Of a stretch of DNA of 35,978 nucleotides, positions 18,572 through 25,852 are shown piece by piece. The notes beneath the pieces were generated by a model. That model ran no database searches. It was given only the letters and a program-made list of their open reading frames with translations, and was not told the origin of the DNA. The position numbers and the translations under genes were made by a program. Source of the DNA: Chloroflexota bacterium (GTDB lineage: Bacteria > Chloroflexota > Anaerolineae > Anaerolineales > UBA4823); NCBI GenBank assembly GCA_020349245.1, contig CP070764.1, forward strand, positions 3,793,479 through 3,829,456. Reading direction: 5' to 3'. Each line of letters starts with the position of its first letter. Within the stretch, counting starts at the first letter, position 1.

Positions 18572-19599
18572 TTGACACCTTCCCACCATTTGAGCACCCT
18601 TAATGCTCTTAAAGTATTCCACCGGCTGGGTCCGCCGGCTTTCTCCATATCAAAGTATACTTTACCTGAAGGTCCCCGCATCATGCGCCACCTGCCATCA
18701 GGCTTCCGCTTATTTTTCAACAGCTCAATTGCATCGGAAAAGCGTTCATCCCGGATATGCGTCGCCGCAAGCTGCTCCGATTGGCGGTCAGGAAATTGGA
18801 TCTCGGACTGAGCTTGCCAGGTGAAGTAATCTTGAAAATAATCCAGCGCCCGCAGAAAATCATAAAACCACCGTGGGGGGAAGGGCATACGCAGCATTCG
18901 CTCGCTGACAATCGCGCCGGTATGATCTGATTTATAAAGCCTGTGCTGGAGCAAAAACTCATGCCCTTTCAACCTGGCGGATTCGATATCAGGTCGAATT
19001 TGGCCATATGCCCTTTGATATTCCAGCAATCCCTCCAAAACGGAGATTGTCGTGTGGAAAGAGCTGTGTCTATCACCCTGGTGATCCTGGCAGTTCCAAC
19101 CTCCGTCCTGCATCTGCCTGCTGAGTAAGTGATCAGCCAGCTTGTGTACCCTAGGGTCTGGGAATTTAAAATGTGCTAGAACGGATAGAACCATCCCTGT
19201 AATGCAGACTTCACTCTGCTGTTGAGATTTTGAGTAATTGATACCTAGATCCCTGAAAAATCCTCGATCAAGAAGTTGTCGACAGCCTTCCTGCGCTTGC
19301 TGGTTATACGAGGGCAGCCCAAGTCGCTTGAGAGTTAGCATCGTATATGTGGTTGATATCCACTTTGGACCGTAAATACCCCCAGCCCACAATCCATTTG
19401 AATCCTGATAAGAGAGATATCTCTTTCCCCATCCCAGCAGGGTGATTTTTTCGCGCTCTTCTTCCATGTTCTCAGGTGCTTCTGAGAGCAGATCGCGCAT
19501 GACTTGAAAGCGGATCGCGGGATCCCCTGCCAACAACCAGCTGATGAGATCTTCAGAATTATGATTATGATCTACTTCGAATTCTTTGTCTATGCGCAA
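18568..19599 (-). CDS. Terpene-cyclase-like alpha/alpha-toroid protein
   Basis: A 343-aa protein resembling the prenyltransferase/squalene-oxidase repeat (alpha6-alpha6 toroid) superfamily. Repeat-like segments include DGGWNCQDHQGDRHSSF (near residue 165) and KPDGRWRMMRGPSGKVY (near 302), where QDGGW and PDGRW match the repeat signature, and SNGLWAGGIYGPKWIST near residue 66. No DxDD squalene-cyclase motif or zinc-binding set of farnesyltransferase was recognised, so it may be a binding protein rather than a cyclase. It begins at TTG 19599, the first start in frame, without a strong ribosome binding site. It lies between ruvC (36 bp) and ruvA (4-bp overlap, TTGA), which suggests a translationally coupled role in the recombination operon or chance insertion in it. 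Confidence 0.7.
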   Translation of the reverse strand: MRIDKEFEVDHNHNSEDLISWLLAGDPAIRFQVMRDLLSEAPENMEEEREKITLLGWGKRYLSYQDSNGLWAGGIYGPKWISTTYTMLTLKRLGLPSYNQQAQEGCRQLLDRGFFRDLGINYSKSQQQSEVCITGMVLSVLAHFKFPDPRVHKLADHLLSRQMQDGGWNCQDHQGDRHSSFHTTISVLEGLLEYQRAYGQIRPDIESARLKGHEFLLQHRLYKSDHTGAIVSERMLRMPFPPRWFYDFLRALDYFQDYFTWQAQSEIQFPDRQSEQLAATHIRDERFSDAIELLKNKRKPDGRWRMMRGPSGKVYFDMEKAGGPSRWNTLRALRVLKWWEGVN

Positions 19600-19635
19600 T
19601 CCTGCTTCAACTCCAACAGATTTTTCAGGAATATC

Positions 19636-20142
19636 TCAATGGCTCTTCGCTTCTTCTTCTAAATTGCGTAGTCTGGCACTATGAATATGGCAGATCGCGA
19701 CTGCCAGTGCATCAGCAGCGTCATCTGGCTGTGGGATTTCATCCAAATATAAGAGGGCTTGCACCATTCTTTGAACCTGGGTTTTATCTGCTCCTCCATA
19801 TCCAGCCACTGCTAATTTGATCTCATTTGGGGTGTATTCAGCAATCTTGACACTTGATTCCGCGAGGGCTAACATCGCGATGCCGCGAGCTTGCCCAACC
19901 GTCAGCGCAGTTCGTACATTCCGGGCAAAAAATAACTTCTCCACAGCCCCACTTTGGGGGTCGTGGAGATCAATTATCTGCTTGAGATCATGAAATAACT
20001 GCACCAGCCTCTCAGGCATGGCGTTGGTGGGGGAAGTTTGGATTACACCAAAATCAACAACAGATAATCGTCCGTCTTGTTCCTCCTTCACCAGTCCATA
20101 ACCGGTGATCGCAGTTCCAGGGTCAATCCCGATGGCCAGCAT
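19636..20142 (-). CDS. ruvC: Crossover junction endodeoxyribonuclease RuvC
   Basis: Cuts Holliday junctions by paired nicks. The 168-aa product has the RNase H-like fold with catalytic acids Asp7 (GIDPGTAITGYG), a Glu in GAVEKLFF, and the Asp pair in DDAADALAVAICH. ARNVRTALTVGQARG is the junction-recognition strand-helix segment. Length is standard. It follows yebC by 7 bp; yebC-ruvC-ruvA is a widely conserved order in bacteria, and the presence of an extra gene before ruvA is the exception here. Confidence 0.97.
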   Translation of the reverse strand: MLAIGIDPGTAITGYGLVKEEQDGRLSVVDFGVIQTSPTNAMPERLVQLFHDLKQIIDLHDPQSGAVEKLFFARNVRTALTVGQARGIAMLALAESSVKIAEYTPNEIKLAVAGYGGADKTQVQRMVQALLYLDEIPQPDDAADALAVAICHIHSARLRNLEEEAKSH

Positions 20143-20149
20143 CTACCTG

Positions 20150-20908
20150 CTATGCTGCTTCAAGTTCAGCTAAAGCTTCATCAGAGATGTGCAGATTCGA
20201 ATAGACATTTTGCACATCTTCTAGTTCTTCGAGAGCTTCTACTACTCGCAGAACCTGGGCAGTATCGGATGCATTCAGGTCAATCTCATTATCAGGAAAC
20301 ATGCGCAGCTCAGCTTCCTCTGTGATGATGTTCGCCGCTTCCAGCTCATCGTTAATCGCCTTGAAATTTTCCACTCCGCCGATAATTTCAACCTCGCCAT
20401 CATCAAACGTCACATCATCCGCACCACCCTCGACTGCCAGTTCAAATATACGATCTTCATCATGGTCTGCAAGCGGAAAAGTAAAATACGCCTTGCGGGT
20501 AAACTGCCAGCTCACCGACCCGGTTTCACCCATGCTGCCGCCAAATCGAGTCAGGGTGTGACGGATCTCCGCTACCGCTCGATTGCGGTTATCGGTGACG
20601 CATTCTATCAACATTGCCACACCATGAGGGGCATAACCCTCATACATCACTTCTTCAATCTGGACTGCCCCGTCTTTACCTTCTCCAGTTCCACGCTGGA
20701 TTGCTCGTTCAATATTGTCCTTGGGCATATTGTTTGCCCGGGCGCGATCTACGGCTAATCTTAAGCGAAAATTTGTATCCGGGTCTCCGCCGCCTTGCCG
20801 TGCGGCAATAGATATCTCCCGCGCAAGACGGGTGAAAAGCTGCCCCCTTTTGGCATCCGCAGCGCCTTTTTTCCGTTTAATTGTCGACCATTTTGAATGA
20901 CCAGACAT
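20150..20908 (-). CDS. yebC: YebC/PmpR family translation or transcription factor
   Basis: A 252-aa member of the YebC/TACO1 family. It begins MSGHSKWSTIKRKKGAADAKRG, the invariant family start, followed by LAREISIAARQGGGDPDTNFRLR and ARANNMPKDNIERAIQRGTGE. Domains 2 and 3 (YEGYAPHGVAMLIECVTDN, GSMGETGSVSWQF) are also typical. Family members bind DNA as regulators near quorum sensing or recombination genes, and some ease ribosome stalling at polyproline. AGGAGATAGG precedes the ATG. It is the first gene of the ruv unit, driven by a likely extended -10 promoter at 20959-20967. Confidence 0.97.
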   Translation of the reverse strand: MSGHSKWSTIKRKKGAADAKRGQLFTRLAREISIAARQGGGDPDTNFRLRLAVDRARANNMPKDNIERAIQRGTGEGKDGAVQIEEVMYEGYAPHGVAMLIECVTDNRNRAVAEIRHTLTRFGGSMGETGSVSWQFTRKAYFTFPLADHDEDRIFELAVEGGADDVTFDDGEVEIIGGVENFKAINDELEAANIITEEAELRMFPDNEIDLNASDTAQVLRVVEALEELEDVQNVYSNLHISDEALAELEAA

Positions 20909-20958
20909 AATCCTATCTCCTAATCTGGGACCAGAGAGTTTTGCGTCATTTTCGCCGA

Positions 20959-20967
20959 ATTATACCA
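20959..20967 (-). promoter_or_regulatory. Extended -10 promoter for the yebC-ruv operon
   Basis: On the minus strand TGGTATAAT gives an extended -10 with a perfect TATAAT, 51 bp before the yebC start codon. It is identical to the extended -10 proposed for obg (9370-9378). A good -35 is missing. Confidence 0.5.
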
Positions 20968-21103
20968 TGCGGCATTCGGAGGAAGTTAGCCCCATTCCCG
21001 CGCAAAATGAATGCTTTATGCAGGAGGAGCCCAGTTCCTCGATAAGCTTGCTAAGATGCATTCAAGTTATTTTTTATAGGGCAGGAAAGAGTCGGTTAAA
21101 GAA

Positions 21104-22111
21104 TCACAACTTGAGTGCCTTGGATTGCGCTAGCAGGTTTTCCACCGGAGTCCCATCTGGAATTTCACATCCAGCCGCGCTGAAATATTTATTACCACCC
21201 CCTTCCTGGCACTTCAATACAGCCTCTGCTACCGCAGGAGGCTGACCTTGGAGCATCACCTGGACGGGATTGAAATTCCCGCAAAGGCCTGCCCGATCCC
21301 CAAATACTTCAGCAGCTCGCTGAATATCCACCATCCAATCAATATCTATGATATCAGCACCACTGTGGATCATGTCATCCAGGATATGGCTAGAGTTACC
21401 GCAAATGTGCAGACGGGTTTTTCCTCCAGCTTTATGTACAGCCTCGAAAATGCGTTTTTCGTACGGTAGAGCAAATTTCCGGTACATTTTTGGAGATATC
21501 TGGGACGCCACCGCATCACCGAGCCCAATAATATCCGCCCCAGCTTCCACCTGGGCTAATGCGAAGGCCACCTCAACTTCCACCAGCTGGTTTAACAAAT
21601 CTACAACCCACTCCGGTCGCAGGGTTAGATCTTTCATCAGGTCGAACATTCCACGCAAATCGGCCGCTTCAGCTAATGCCCCTTCTACCCAACCCATTAT
21701 CGGTACCTGTCCACCCTTGCGTTCACCCAGGTGGCGGATTGCTTCCAACCGGTCACTCATCCGCCTTCCTGTGCCTGGTTCTGGGGATTTTAGCCCCATC
21801 AAATCCGCTGGTTTAGCTAGCAGCGGCTCTGCCGCTACAGGTAGACCGTCATAGGGAAAATCCACCTGCAGCCCAAAATCTGCTGCTTCACGGTAGGGAT
21901 CAGAAATGACCTGGAGAATGTCCAGGTCAAATGCTTCTTGCACTGCTAAATTGGCTTCAGCCAGCACCCGGTAATCCAGGTAGTACTGCGAGAGAGGTTT
22001 ATGAATATAGTGTGCCGCGAAGGTCATCAAGATATTGAAATTTGGTGTCCGGTCAACCGGTTCACCAACCAAGCGGCGCTGGAACCTTTCAAATGGAGTC
22101 AGGTTCCGCAC
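21104..22111 (-). CDS. Uroporphyrinogen decarboxylase-like methyltransferase (MtaA/CmuA type)
   Basis: A 335-aa URO-D superfamily TIM-barrel protein. It carries the zinc-binding residues of corrinoid-dependent methyltransferases: His235-x-Cys237 in LHICGN and Cys315 in SAAGCEIP, the HxC...C triplet that activates a thiol in MtaA, MtbA and related proteins, and that haem-type uroporphyrinogen decarboxylases lack. The start MRNLTPFERFQRRLVGE is typical of this branch. The likely reaction is methyl transfer between a corrinoid protein and a thiol, but no corrinoid protein or cognate partner is in the window, so the substrate is open. It starts 8 bp after the inositol phosphate synthase stop and is probably co-transcribed with it. 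Confidence 0.82.
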   Translation of the reverse strand: MRNLTPFERFQRRLVGEPVDRTPNFNILMTFAAHYIHKPLSQYYLDYRVLAEANLAVQEAFDLDILQVISDPYREAADFGLQVDFPYDGLPVAAEPLLAKPADLMGLKSPEPGTGRRMSDRLEAIRHLGERKGGQVPIMGWVEGALAEAADLRGMFDLMKDLTLRPEWVVDLLNQLVEVEVAFALAQVEAGADIIGLGDAVASQISPKMYRKFALPYEKRIFEAVHKAGGKTRLHICGNSSHILDDMIHSGADIIDIDWMVDIQRAAEVFGDRAGLCGNFNPVQVMLQGQPPAVAEAVLKCQEGGGNKYFSAAGCEIPDGTPVENLLAQSKALKL

Positions 22112-22119
22112 TTTATTAC

Positions 22120-23202
22120 CTAATCCTCTCCACGAATAAACGCTTCTGTCATCTCCCGTGCTACACTATCCCTGAACTGCTTGGGAGGGGTTTTCATCAA
22201 GTATGAAGAAGGTCCGATCAATGGACCAGCGATCCCCCGATCCAGAGCGATTTTTGCACAGCGCACAGCATCGATAATGACACCGGCGGAATTTGGCGAA
22301 TCCCAGACTTCCAGTTTTGTCTCCAGGTTTAAAGGAACATTGCCAAAGGTCGTCCCCTCCATGCGCACATGACACCACTTCCGATCTGTCAACCAGGGAA
22401 CATAATCGCTGGGCCCGACATGCACATTCTCTTTTGAGAGTTCATACGGCAGCATGCTTGTCACCGCGCCAGTCTTGGAGATCTTCTTCGATTCCAGGCG
22501 CTCCCGTTCAAGCATATTCAGAAAATCCGTGTTTCCCCCAAAGTTCAGCTGGTATGTACGGTCAAGTCGAACCCCCCTGTCAACAAACAAGCTGGTCAGC
22601 ACCCGGTGCATGATGGTGGCACCAACCTGGCTCTTGACATCATCGCCGATGACAGGCAGCCCGGTTTCAACGAACCGGCGTGACCAATATTCCGAGCTGG
22701 CGATAAACACCGGGATGGCGTTCACAAATGCACAGCCTGCCTCTAAGGTCTGTTCCACATACCACTTGGTCGCCATTTCCGAACCTACCGGTAAGAAATT
22801 AACGACCACATTTGTTTTGGTATCTTTCAGAATACCGATCAGATCTGCTGTTGGTCCAGGTGCCTTTTTTACGATCTCCAATAAGTATTTACCCAGGCCG
22901 TCATGCGTCATTCCGCGCGAGACGGGGACACCCACGTGGGGAACCTCAGCAAATTTGATCGTGTTATTGGGGAAAGCAAAGATCGCTTCAGAAAGATCGC
23001 GACCCACCTTGGTATCAACGACGTCGAATGCTGCGGTAAACTCGATATCCCGGATATGATATCCGCCGAGGGTGTTGTGCATCAATCCTGGCACGAATTC
23101 ATCTTCTGCGGCGTTCTTATAGAACTCCACACCCTGCACAAGTGCCGAGGCGCAATTTCCCACCCCGATGATCGCCACTCGCACCTTTCCGTTGTCTGTC
23201 AT
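22120..23202 (-). CDS. ino1: myo-Inositol-1-phosphate synthase
   Basis: Converts glucose-6-phosphate to 1L-myo-inositol-1-phosphate using NAD+ as a recycled cofactor; the first step towards inositol lipids or inositol solutes. The 360-aa product begins with the NAD-binding [16 protein letters not shown] and carries [37 protein letters not shown] and [16 protein letters not shown] family motifs (here [15 protein letters not shown]). The length and opening fit the short bacterial and archaeal form rather than the 500-aa eukaryotic form. AGGAG lies 7 bp before the ATG. It is divergent from tRNA-Pro and is followed after 8 bp by the URO-D-like gene. Confidence 0.93.
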   Translation of the reverse strand: MTDNGKVRVAIIGVGNCASALVQGVEFYKNAAEDEFVPGLMHNTLGGYHIRDIEFTAAFDVVDTKVGRDLSEAIFAFPNNTIKFAEVPHVGVPVSRGMTHDGLGKYLLEIVKKAPGPTADLIGILKDTKTNVVVNFLPVGSEMATKWYVEQTLEAGCAFVNAIPVFIASSEYWSRRFVETGLPVIGDDVKSQVGATIMHRVLTSLFVDRGVRLDRTYQLNFGGNTDFLNMLERERLESKKISKTGAVTSMLPYELSKENVHVGPSDYVPWLTDRKWCHVRMEGTTFGNVPLNLETKLEVWDSPNSAGVIIDAVRCAKIALDRGIAGPLIGPSSYLMKTPPKQFRDSVAREMTEAFIRGED

Positions 23203-23358
23203 GTGTCTCTCCTAAGAAAAATTATCTTTCACCAGGTGTGGTATACCCCCACCTGAGAATTGTTCGAAGATCTGGATTTGAATCCAATATTTAACCGAGA
23301 CAATTATACATGTTTTGCAGGTGTTCACCAGATGCTGGGGGAGGTTTTGGAGGTATCC

Positions 23359-23387
23359 TTGCCAAGCGCTTGGGGCTCGATTATAAT
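23359..23387 (+). promoter_or_regulatory. Promoter of tRNA-Pro
   Basis: TTGCCA (23359-23364) and TATAAT (23382-23387) are separated by 17 bp, which is ideal sigma-70-type spacing. The predicted start is near 23394, three bases before the tRNA 5' end. Confidence 0.85.
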
Positions 23388-23396
23388 TTCAACGTT

Positions 23397-23471
23397 CGGG
23401 GCGTAGCTCAGTCCGGCTAGAGTGCACGGTTCGGGTCCGTGAGGCCGCCGGTTCAAATCCGGCCGCCCCGA
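23397..23471 (+). tRNA. tRNA-Pro(CGG)
   Basis: Full cloverleaf: acceptor CGGGGCG/CGCCCCG (7 pairs), D stem GCTC/GAGT, anticodon stem CACGG/CCGTG with loop TTCGGGT (anticodon CGG at 23432-23434, G37 as expected for proline), variable loop of 5 nt, T stem GCCGG/CCGGC with loop TTCAAAT, and discriminator A73. The C1-G72 pair with A73 is the bacterial tRNA-Pro identity set. CCA is not encoded, so it must be added by the tRNA nucleotidyltransferase. It has its own promoter and a terminator 120 bp downstream and stands apart from other tRNAs. Confidence 0.97.
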
Positions 23472-23486
23472 CTTAATGACAACCTC

Positions 23487-23573
23487 CGTACGCATGGTTC
23501 CATAAATTCGGTAGCCTTGAGGAATACGGTTACGAAATTCGCAAAAACCCATTGAACCGGCGTACGCATGGTT
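23487..23573 (+). repeat. 13-bp direct repeat downstream of tRNA-Pro
   Basis: CGTACGCATGGTT occurs at 23487-23499 and again at 23561-23573, 74 bp apart, within the tRNA transcript before its terminator. The repeats do not duplicate the tRNA 3' end, so they do not look like a standard integrase attachment site. Confidence 0.7.
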
Positions 23574-23593
23574 TGAAAAATATTTTTCATCCT

Positions 23594-23619
23594 CTGGCTT
23601 CAAAAAAAGCCAGTTTTTT
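23594..23619 (+). terminator. Intrinsic terminator of the tRNA-Pro transcript
   Basis: CTGGCTT (23594-23600) pairs with AAGCCAG (23607-23613) across a 6-nt A-rich loop, followed by six T residues. Confidence 0.85.
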
Positions 23620-23763
23620 GTTTATCAGCACTGTGCTGATATTATCAGAACTGGTTAACCAAACCACAAGCAGTGGGGGTATAAATATTAGTAATTTTTC
23701 CAAGGAAGATCATCTCCAAAGGTTTACAATGCATGTGGTTCCCATATGAAAGGAGAAGTAAAG

Positions 23764-24216
23764 ATGTATATCAGCCACACAAGACTGCTGGTGGTCAACT
23801 TCGCTGAGTGTTTCCGTTTCTATAGGGATGTGATGGGTTTTCTGGTTACCTGGGGCAACGAAAATGATGACTACGCAGCCTTCACGGACCGTGAAAGTAA
23901 GGAGACAACCCTGGCTCTCTATCGCCGCAAGGATATGGCAGAGGTGATTGGGACTGAAGATCTACCCGCACAGGTCGATTGTCAGGATCGAATTGCCCTG
24001 ATCATGGAGGTCGAAAATATCGATGGCGTATTCATGACCTTGAGTGAAAAAGGTCTGGAGTTTGTGGCGGAGCCGGAGGACCAAGTTGATTGGGGGATTA
24101 GGAGCGCTTACTTGCGAGACCCTGACGGGAACCTGATCGAGCTCTCAGGTGCACTAGATCGTTCAAAGTGGTCTAAGAGACTTGAAGATGCAGCCCGCAG
24201 GTATGGGAGGATTTAA
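23764..24216 (+). CDS. VOC (glyoxalase/dioxygenase-fold) protein
   Basis: A 150-aa vicinal-oxygen-chelate protein of the glyoxalase/bleomycin-resistance group. The ATG at 23764 is used because AAAGGAG (23749-23755) is 8 bp upstream and would be part of the coding sequence if ATG 23746 were used. The two beta-alpha-beta-beta-beta repeats begin ISHTRLLVVNFAECFRFYRD and ALIMEVENIDGVFMTLSEKG; His4-like (YISH) and the Glu in DPDGNLIELSG provide possible metal ligands. Family members include glyoxalase I, fosfomycin- and bleomycin-resistance proteins and extradiol dioxygenases; nothing here picks between them. Confidence 0.85.
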   Translation: MYISHTRLLVVNFAECFRFYRDVMGFLVTWGNENDDYAAFTDRESKETTLALYRRKDMAEVIGTEDLPAQVDCQDRIALIMEVENIDGVFMTLSEKGLEFVAEPEDQVDWGIRSAYLRDPDGNLIELSGALDRSKWSKRLEDAARRYGRI

Positions 24217-24436
24217 GCGAAGGCATCTCGGGAGCGGAGCTGGCATATAAATGCCGTTAGGTTTCGCCAATCAATACGAGGATGGTTTCACCAAACTCGG
24301 TATGCGCTGTTGAAGGCCCGGTGCTGGAAGTCTGCTTCCACACGGTCTGTCGTGACGAGTGGGATAATTTAGCAAGGTTGGCAAACTGACTAGAATTTTA
24401 GTAAAGACTGAAACACACCCGGAGCAAGATATAATC
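24217..24436 (+). other. Intergenic region, nothing identified
   Basis: Together with the leader of the next gene this makes a 367-bp gap. Only a small hairpin GGCAT-ATAA-ATGCC (24251-24264) without a T-tract was seen, which is not a convincing terminator. Confidence 0.4.
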
Positions 24437-24464
24437 TTGACTTATTGGATATTAATTGTATACT
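24437..24464 (+). promoter_or_regulatory. Promoter of the 99-aa protein gene
   Basis: TTGACT (24437-24442) and TATACT (24459-24464) lie 16 bp apart. The predicted transcript would start near 24471, giving a leader of about 110 nt before the GTG at 24584. Confidence 0.65.
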
Positions 24465-24583
24465 TTTATCAACAGACCGGGGCATTACCATTGATTTCAA
24501 TTGAATAAGTTGCCTCCCAGCTTTATCCGCAAATCCTGTCAAGTGAAAATTCGTTTAATCAGTCTGAGTTAAAGGAGATACTC

Positions 24584-24883
24584 GTGTATTATTCTGCAAT
24601 TACCGTAACTACAAAACCCGGAATTCGCTTCCAGGGTATCGAGCATTTGAAGAAATTTTCAAGTTGGATTGAAGAGAAGTACAGCATTCCCACTCAGGTA
24701 TTGGGCAACATGAGTGGTCCTATTTATGAGAACCACGTTGTCTCTCGTTATGAAAGCGCCGCCCACATGGAAGAGGTATACGCCAAATTGATGGATGATC
24801 CAGAATATATGGAGTGGTTTAAGGAAGGCGCAGACCTGCTTGGCTGGAGTGATGCCAGGCAGACGGTTTACCAGGTCTTCTAA
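24584..24883 (+). CDS. Small alpha/beta-barrel-like protein, function unknown
   Basis: A 99-aa protein starting at GTG 24584 with AAAGGAG (24571-24577) at 6 bp. It reads MYYSAITVTTKPGIRFQGIE, then a helix, then VLGNMSGPIYENHVVSRYES and a second helical stretch AHMEEVYAKLMDDPEYMEWF: a beta-alpha-beta-beta-alpha pattern like dimeric ferredoxin-fold (NIPSNAP/ABM-like) proteins. No catalytic residues are obvious. The gene is a complete single transcription unit with a promoter at 24437 and a strong terminator at 24919. The fold assignment is inference from pattern. Confidence 0.75.
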   Translation: MYYSAITVTTKPGIRFQGIEHLKKFSSWIEEKYSIPTQVLGNMSGPIYENHVVSRYESAAHMEEVYAKLMDDPEYMEWFKEGADLLGWSDARQTVYQVF

Positions 24884-24918
24884 ACGATCACCAGATAGAA
24901 ACCGGTCTGATCGCAATT

Positions 24919-24947
24919 TGCCCACATTCTTGTGGGCATTTTTTTTT
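24919..24947 (+). terminator. Intrinsic terminator
   Basis: TGCCCACA (24919-24926) pairs with TGTGGGCA (24931-24938) around loop TTCT, followed by nine T residues (24939-24947). Confidence 0.93.
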
Positions 24948-25143
24948 GGTTTCGAATGGCTTGAAGATAACTGCACAGAGTCCGTTAAAATTTTAACTCG
25001 GGAAATTCCAAAGGGTGGTGATTTCGATTTGTTTTAATTCGATGAATGCAACGGGGGTGAACCTGTGATCCAGAAAGAGGCTAAAGGGATAGCAGCTAAG
25101 CTAAGTGTGTGCAAAAACAAGTTGTATACAACACTCCGGACGC

Positions 25144-25455
25144 TTAATGGCATAATATTGGAGATTTAGAAATAGCCCGACAAGGGCCGACCGATAACGC
25201 TAAGAGTTTGTTGGAATCCTGCCGCGCAGGTTCCTGTAGAAAGAAATAACGCTTATTCAAGAACATCTGGCTCTGGACGAAAATCACTTCACCGACCCCC
25301 TGACTATTCTTCAGATGCTCCGATATTAACTGGACAATCTATGCGCCTGGTTTCAACTGGTGGTCTGTAATCACCCCGACCCATTCAGGCCGCTTGCGCG
25401 CCTGTGCAGACGGGGGGAAATGCTTGAATGCCAGCTGAATTGAGCTGAATTGGGA
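25144..25455 (-). pseudogene. Possible pseudogene with internal stop
   Basis: On the minus strand one frame is open from about 25500 to a TAA at 25144-25146, interrupted only by TAG at 25339-25341. Its translation has coding-like composition, for example RKRPEWVGVITDHQLKPGA before the stop and VQLISEHLKNSQGVGEVIF after it. No start codon or ribosome site was found and the family is not recognised. It may be a gene broken by one nonsense mutation and truncated at its 5' end. Confidence 0.35.
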
Positions 25456-25460
25456 TGAGA

Positions 25461-25493
25461 GATTCCTTTCCTTCGATCGTTCGCTCAGGATAA
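25461..25493. repeat. Candidate interspersed intergenic repeat
   Basis: Read on the minus strand this contains ATCCTGAGCGAACGATCGAA, close to the ATCCTGAGCGAAGCGAAGGA string that recurs between genes in many bacterial genomes and is often mistranslated as ILSEAKNL. It contains the short palindrome CGATCG (25474-25479). Only one copy is present in this window, so the call rests on recalled similarity. Confidence 0.35.
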
Positions 25494-25539
25494 ACCTGCC
25501 GCGCTCGTCTCGCAATAAATACGGCAGGAAAACAATAAT

Positions 25540-25608
25540 ATGAAATTAGGCATCGTTATTGGGGGAGAAAACAGACTACCCGAGCCGGGACTAGATTTGC
25601 CGACATGA
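25540..25608 (+). pseudogene. Possible N-terminal scrap of an LLM-class flavin oxidoreductase
   Basis: ATG 25540 opens a 22-codon frame, MKLGIVIGGENRLPEPGLD..., ended by TGA at 25606-25608. The opening resembles the first beta strand of F420- or FMN-dependent luciferase-like oxidoreductases. Nothing further downstream continues the domain. It is short enough for the resemblance to be accidental. Confidence 0.2.
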
Positions 25609-25658
25609 TTGAGATTTTTTCTTCTCGGATTATCAATACATTGCTGGAGGAGAAGGAA

Positions 25659-25742
25659 ATGAAAAATTGTTGCTTAGGATTCTCCCAAGATTCTTTCTTC
25701 GACAACAACAAAAAACATCCAAAAGAATACATACAGGTGTAG
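25659..25742 (+). other. 27-codon reading frame with Shine-Dalgarno site
   Basis: ATG 25659 is preceded by GGAGG (25646-25650) at 8 bp and encodes MKNCCLGFSQDSFFDNNKKH followed by seven more residues, ending at TAG 25740-25742. It could be a leader peptide in the transcript of the sulfotransferase gene 110 bp downstream, or the start of a lost gene. No homology is recognised. Confidence 0.25.
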
Positions 25743-25852
25743 AAGTTGATCGTAATCCTAGTTTGCTCTATAATTTAATAACCGTCGCAGCTGCCAGTAA
25801 AACCATAAAATTCCAGAACAAATTAGAAAAGAATAGAAGAGGAGGAACAGGG

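Larger units (their letters stand above)
24948..25852. other. 0.9-kb decayed, gene-poor stretch
   Basis: No intact gene. It holds a perfect 14-bp palindrome GTTAAAATTTTAAC (24984-24997), a 12-bp palindrome GTTGTATACAAC (25121-25132), a 10-bp tandem repeat (GCTGAATTGR at 25434-25453), a minus-strand frame with coding character interrupted by a stop (25144-25455), a possible interspersed repeat (25461-25493) and a short reading frame with a Shine-Dalgarno site (25659-25742). It reads as a graveyard of small gene fragments between the 99-aa gene and the sulfotransferase. Confidence 0.5.

Noticed and set aside
22454..23059. 201-codon plus-strand open frame
   Set aside because: It is the antisense shadow of the inositol-1-phosphate synthase gene, whose motifs are clear on the minus strand.
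23487..23573. tRNA-associated integration site
   Set aside because: The repeats do not match the tRNA 3' end and no integrase or mobile gene is nearby.
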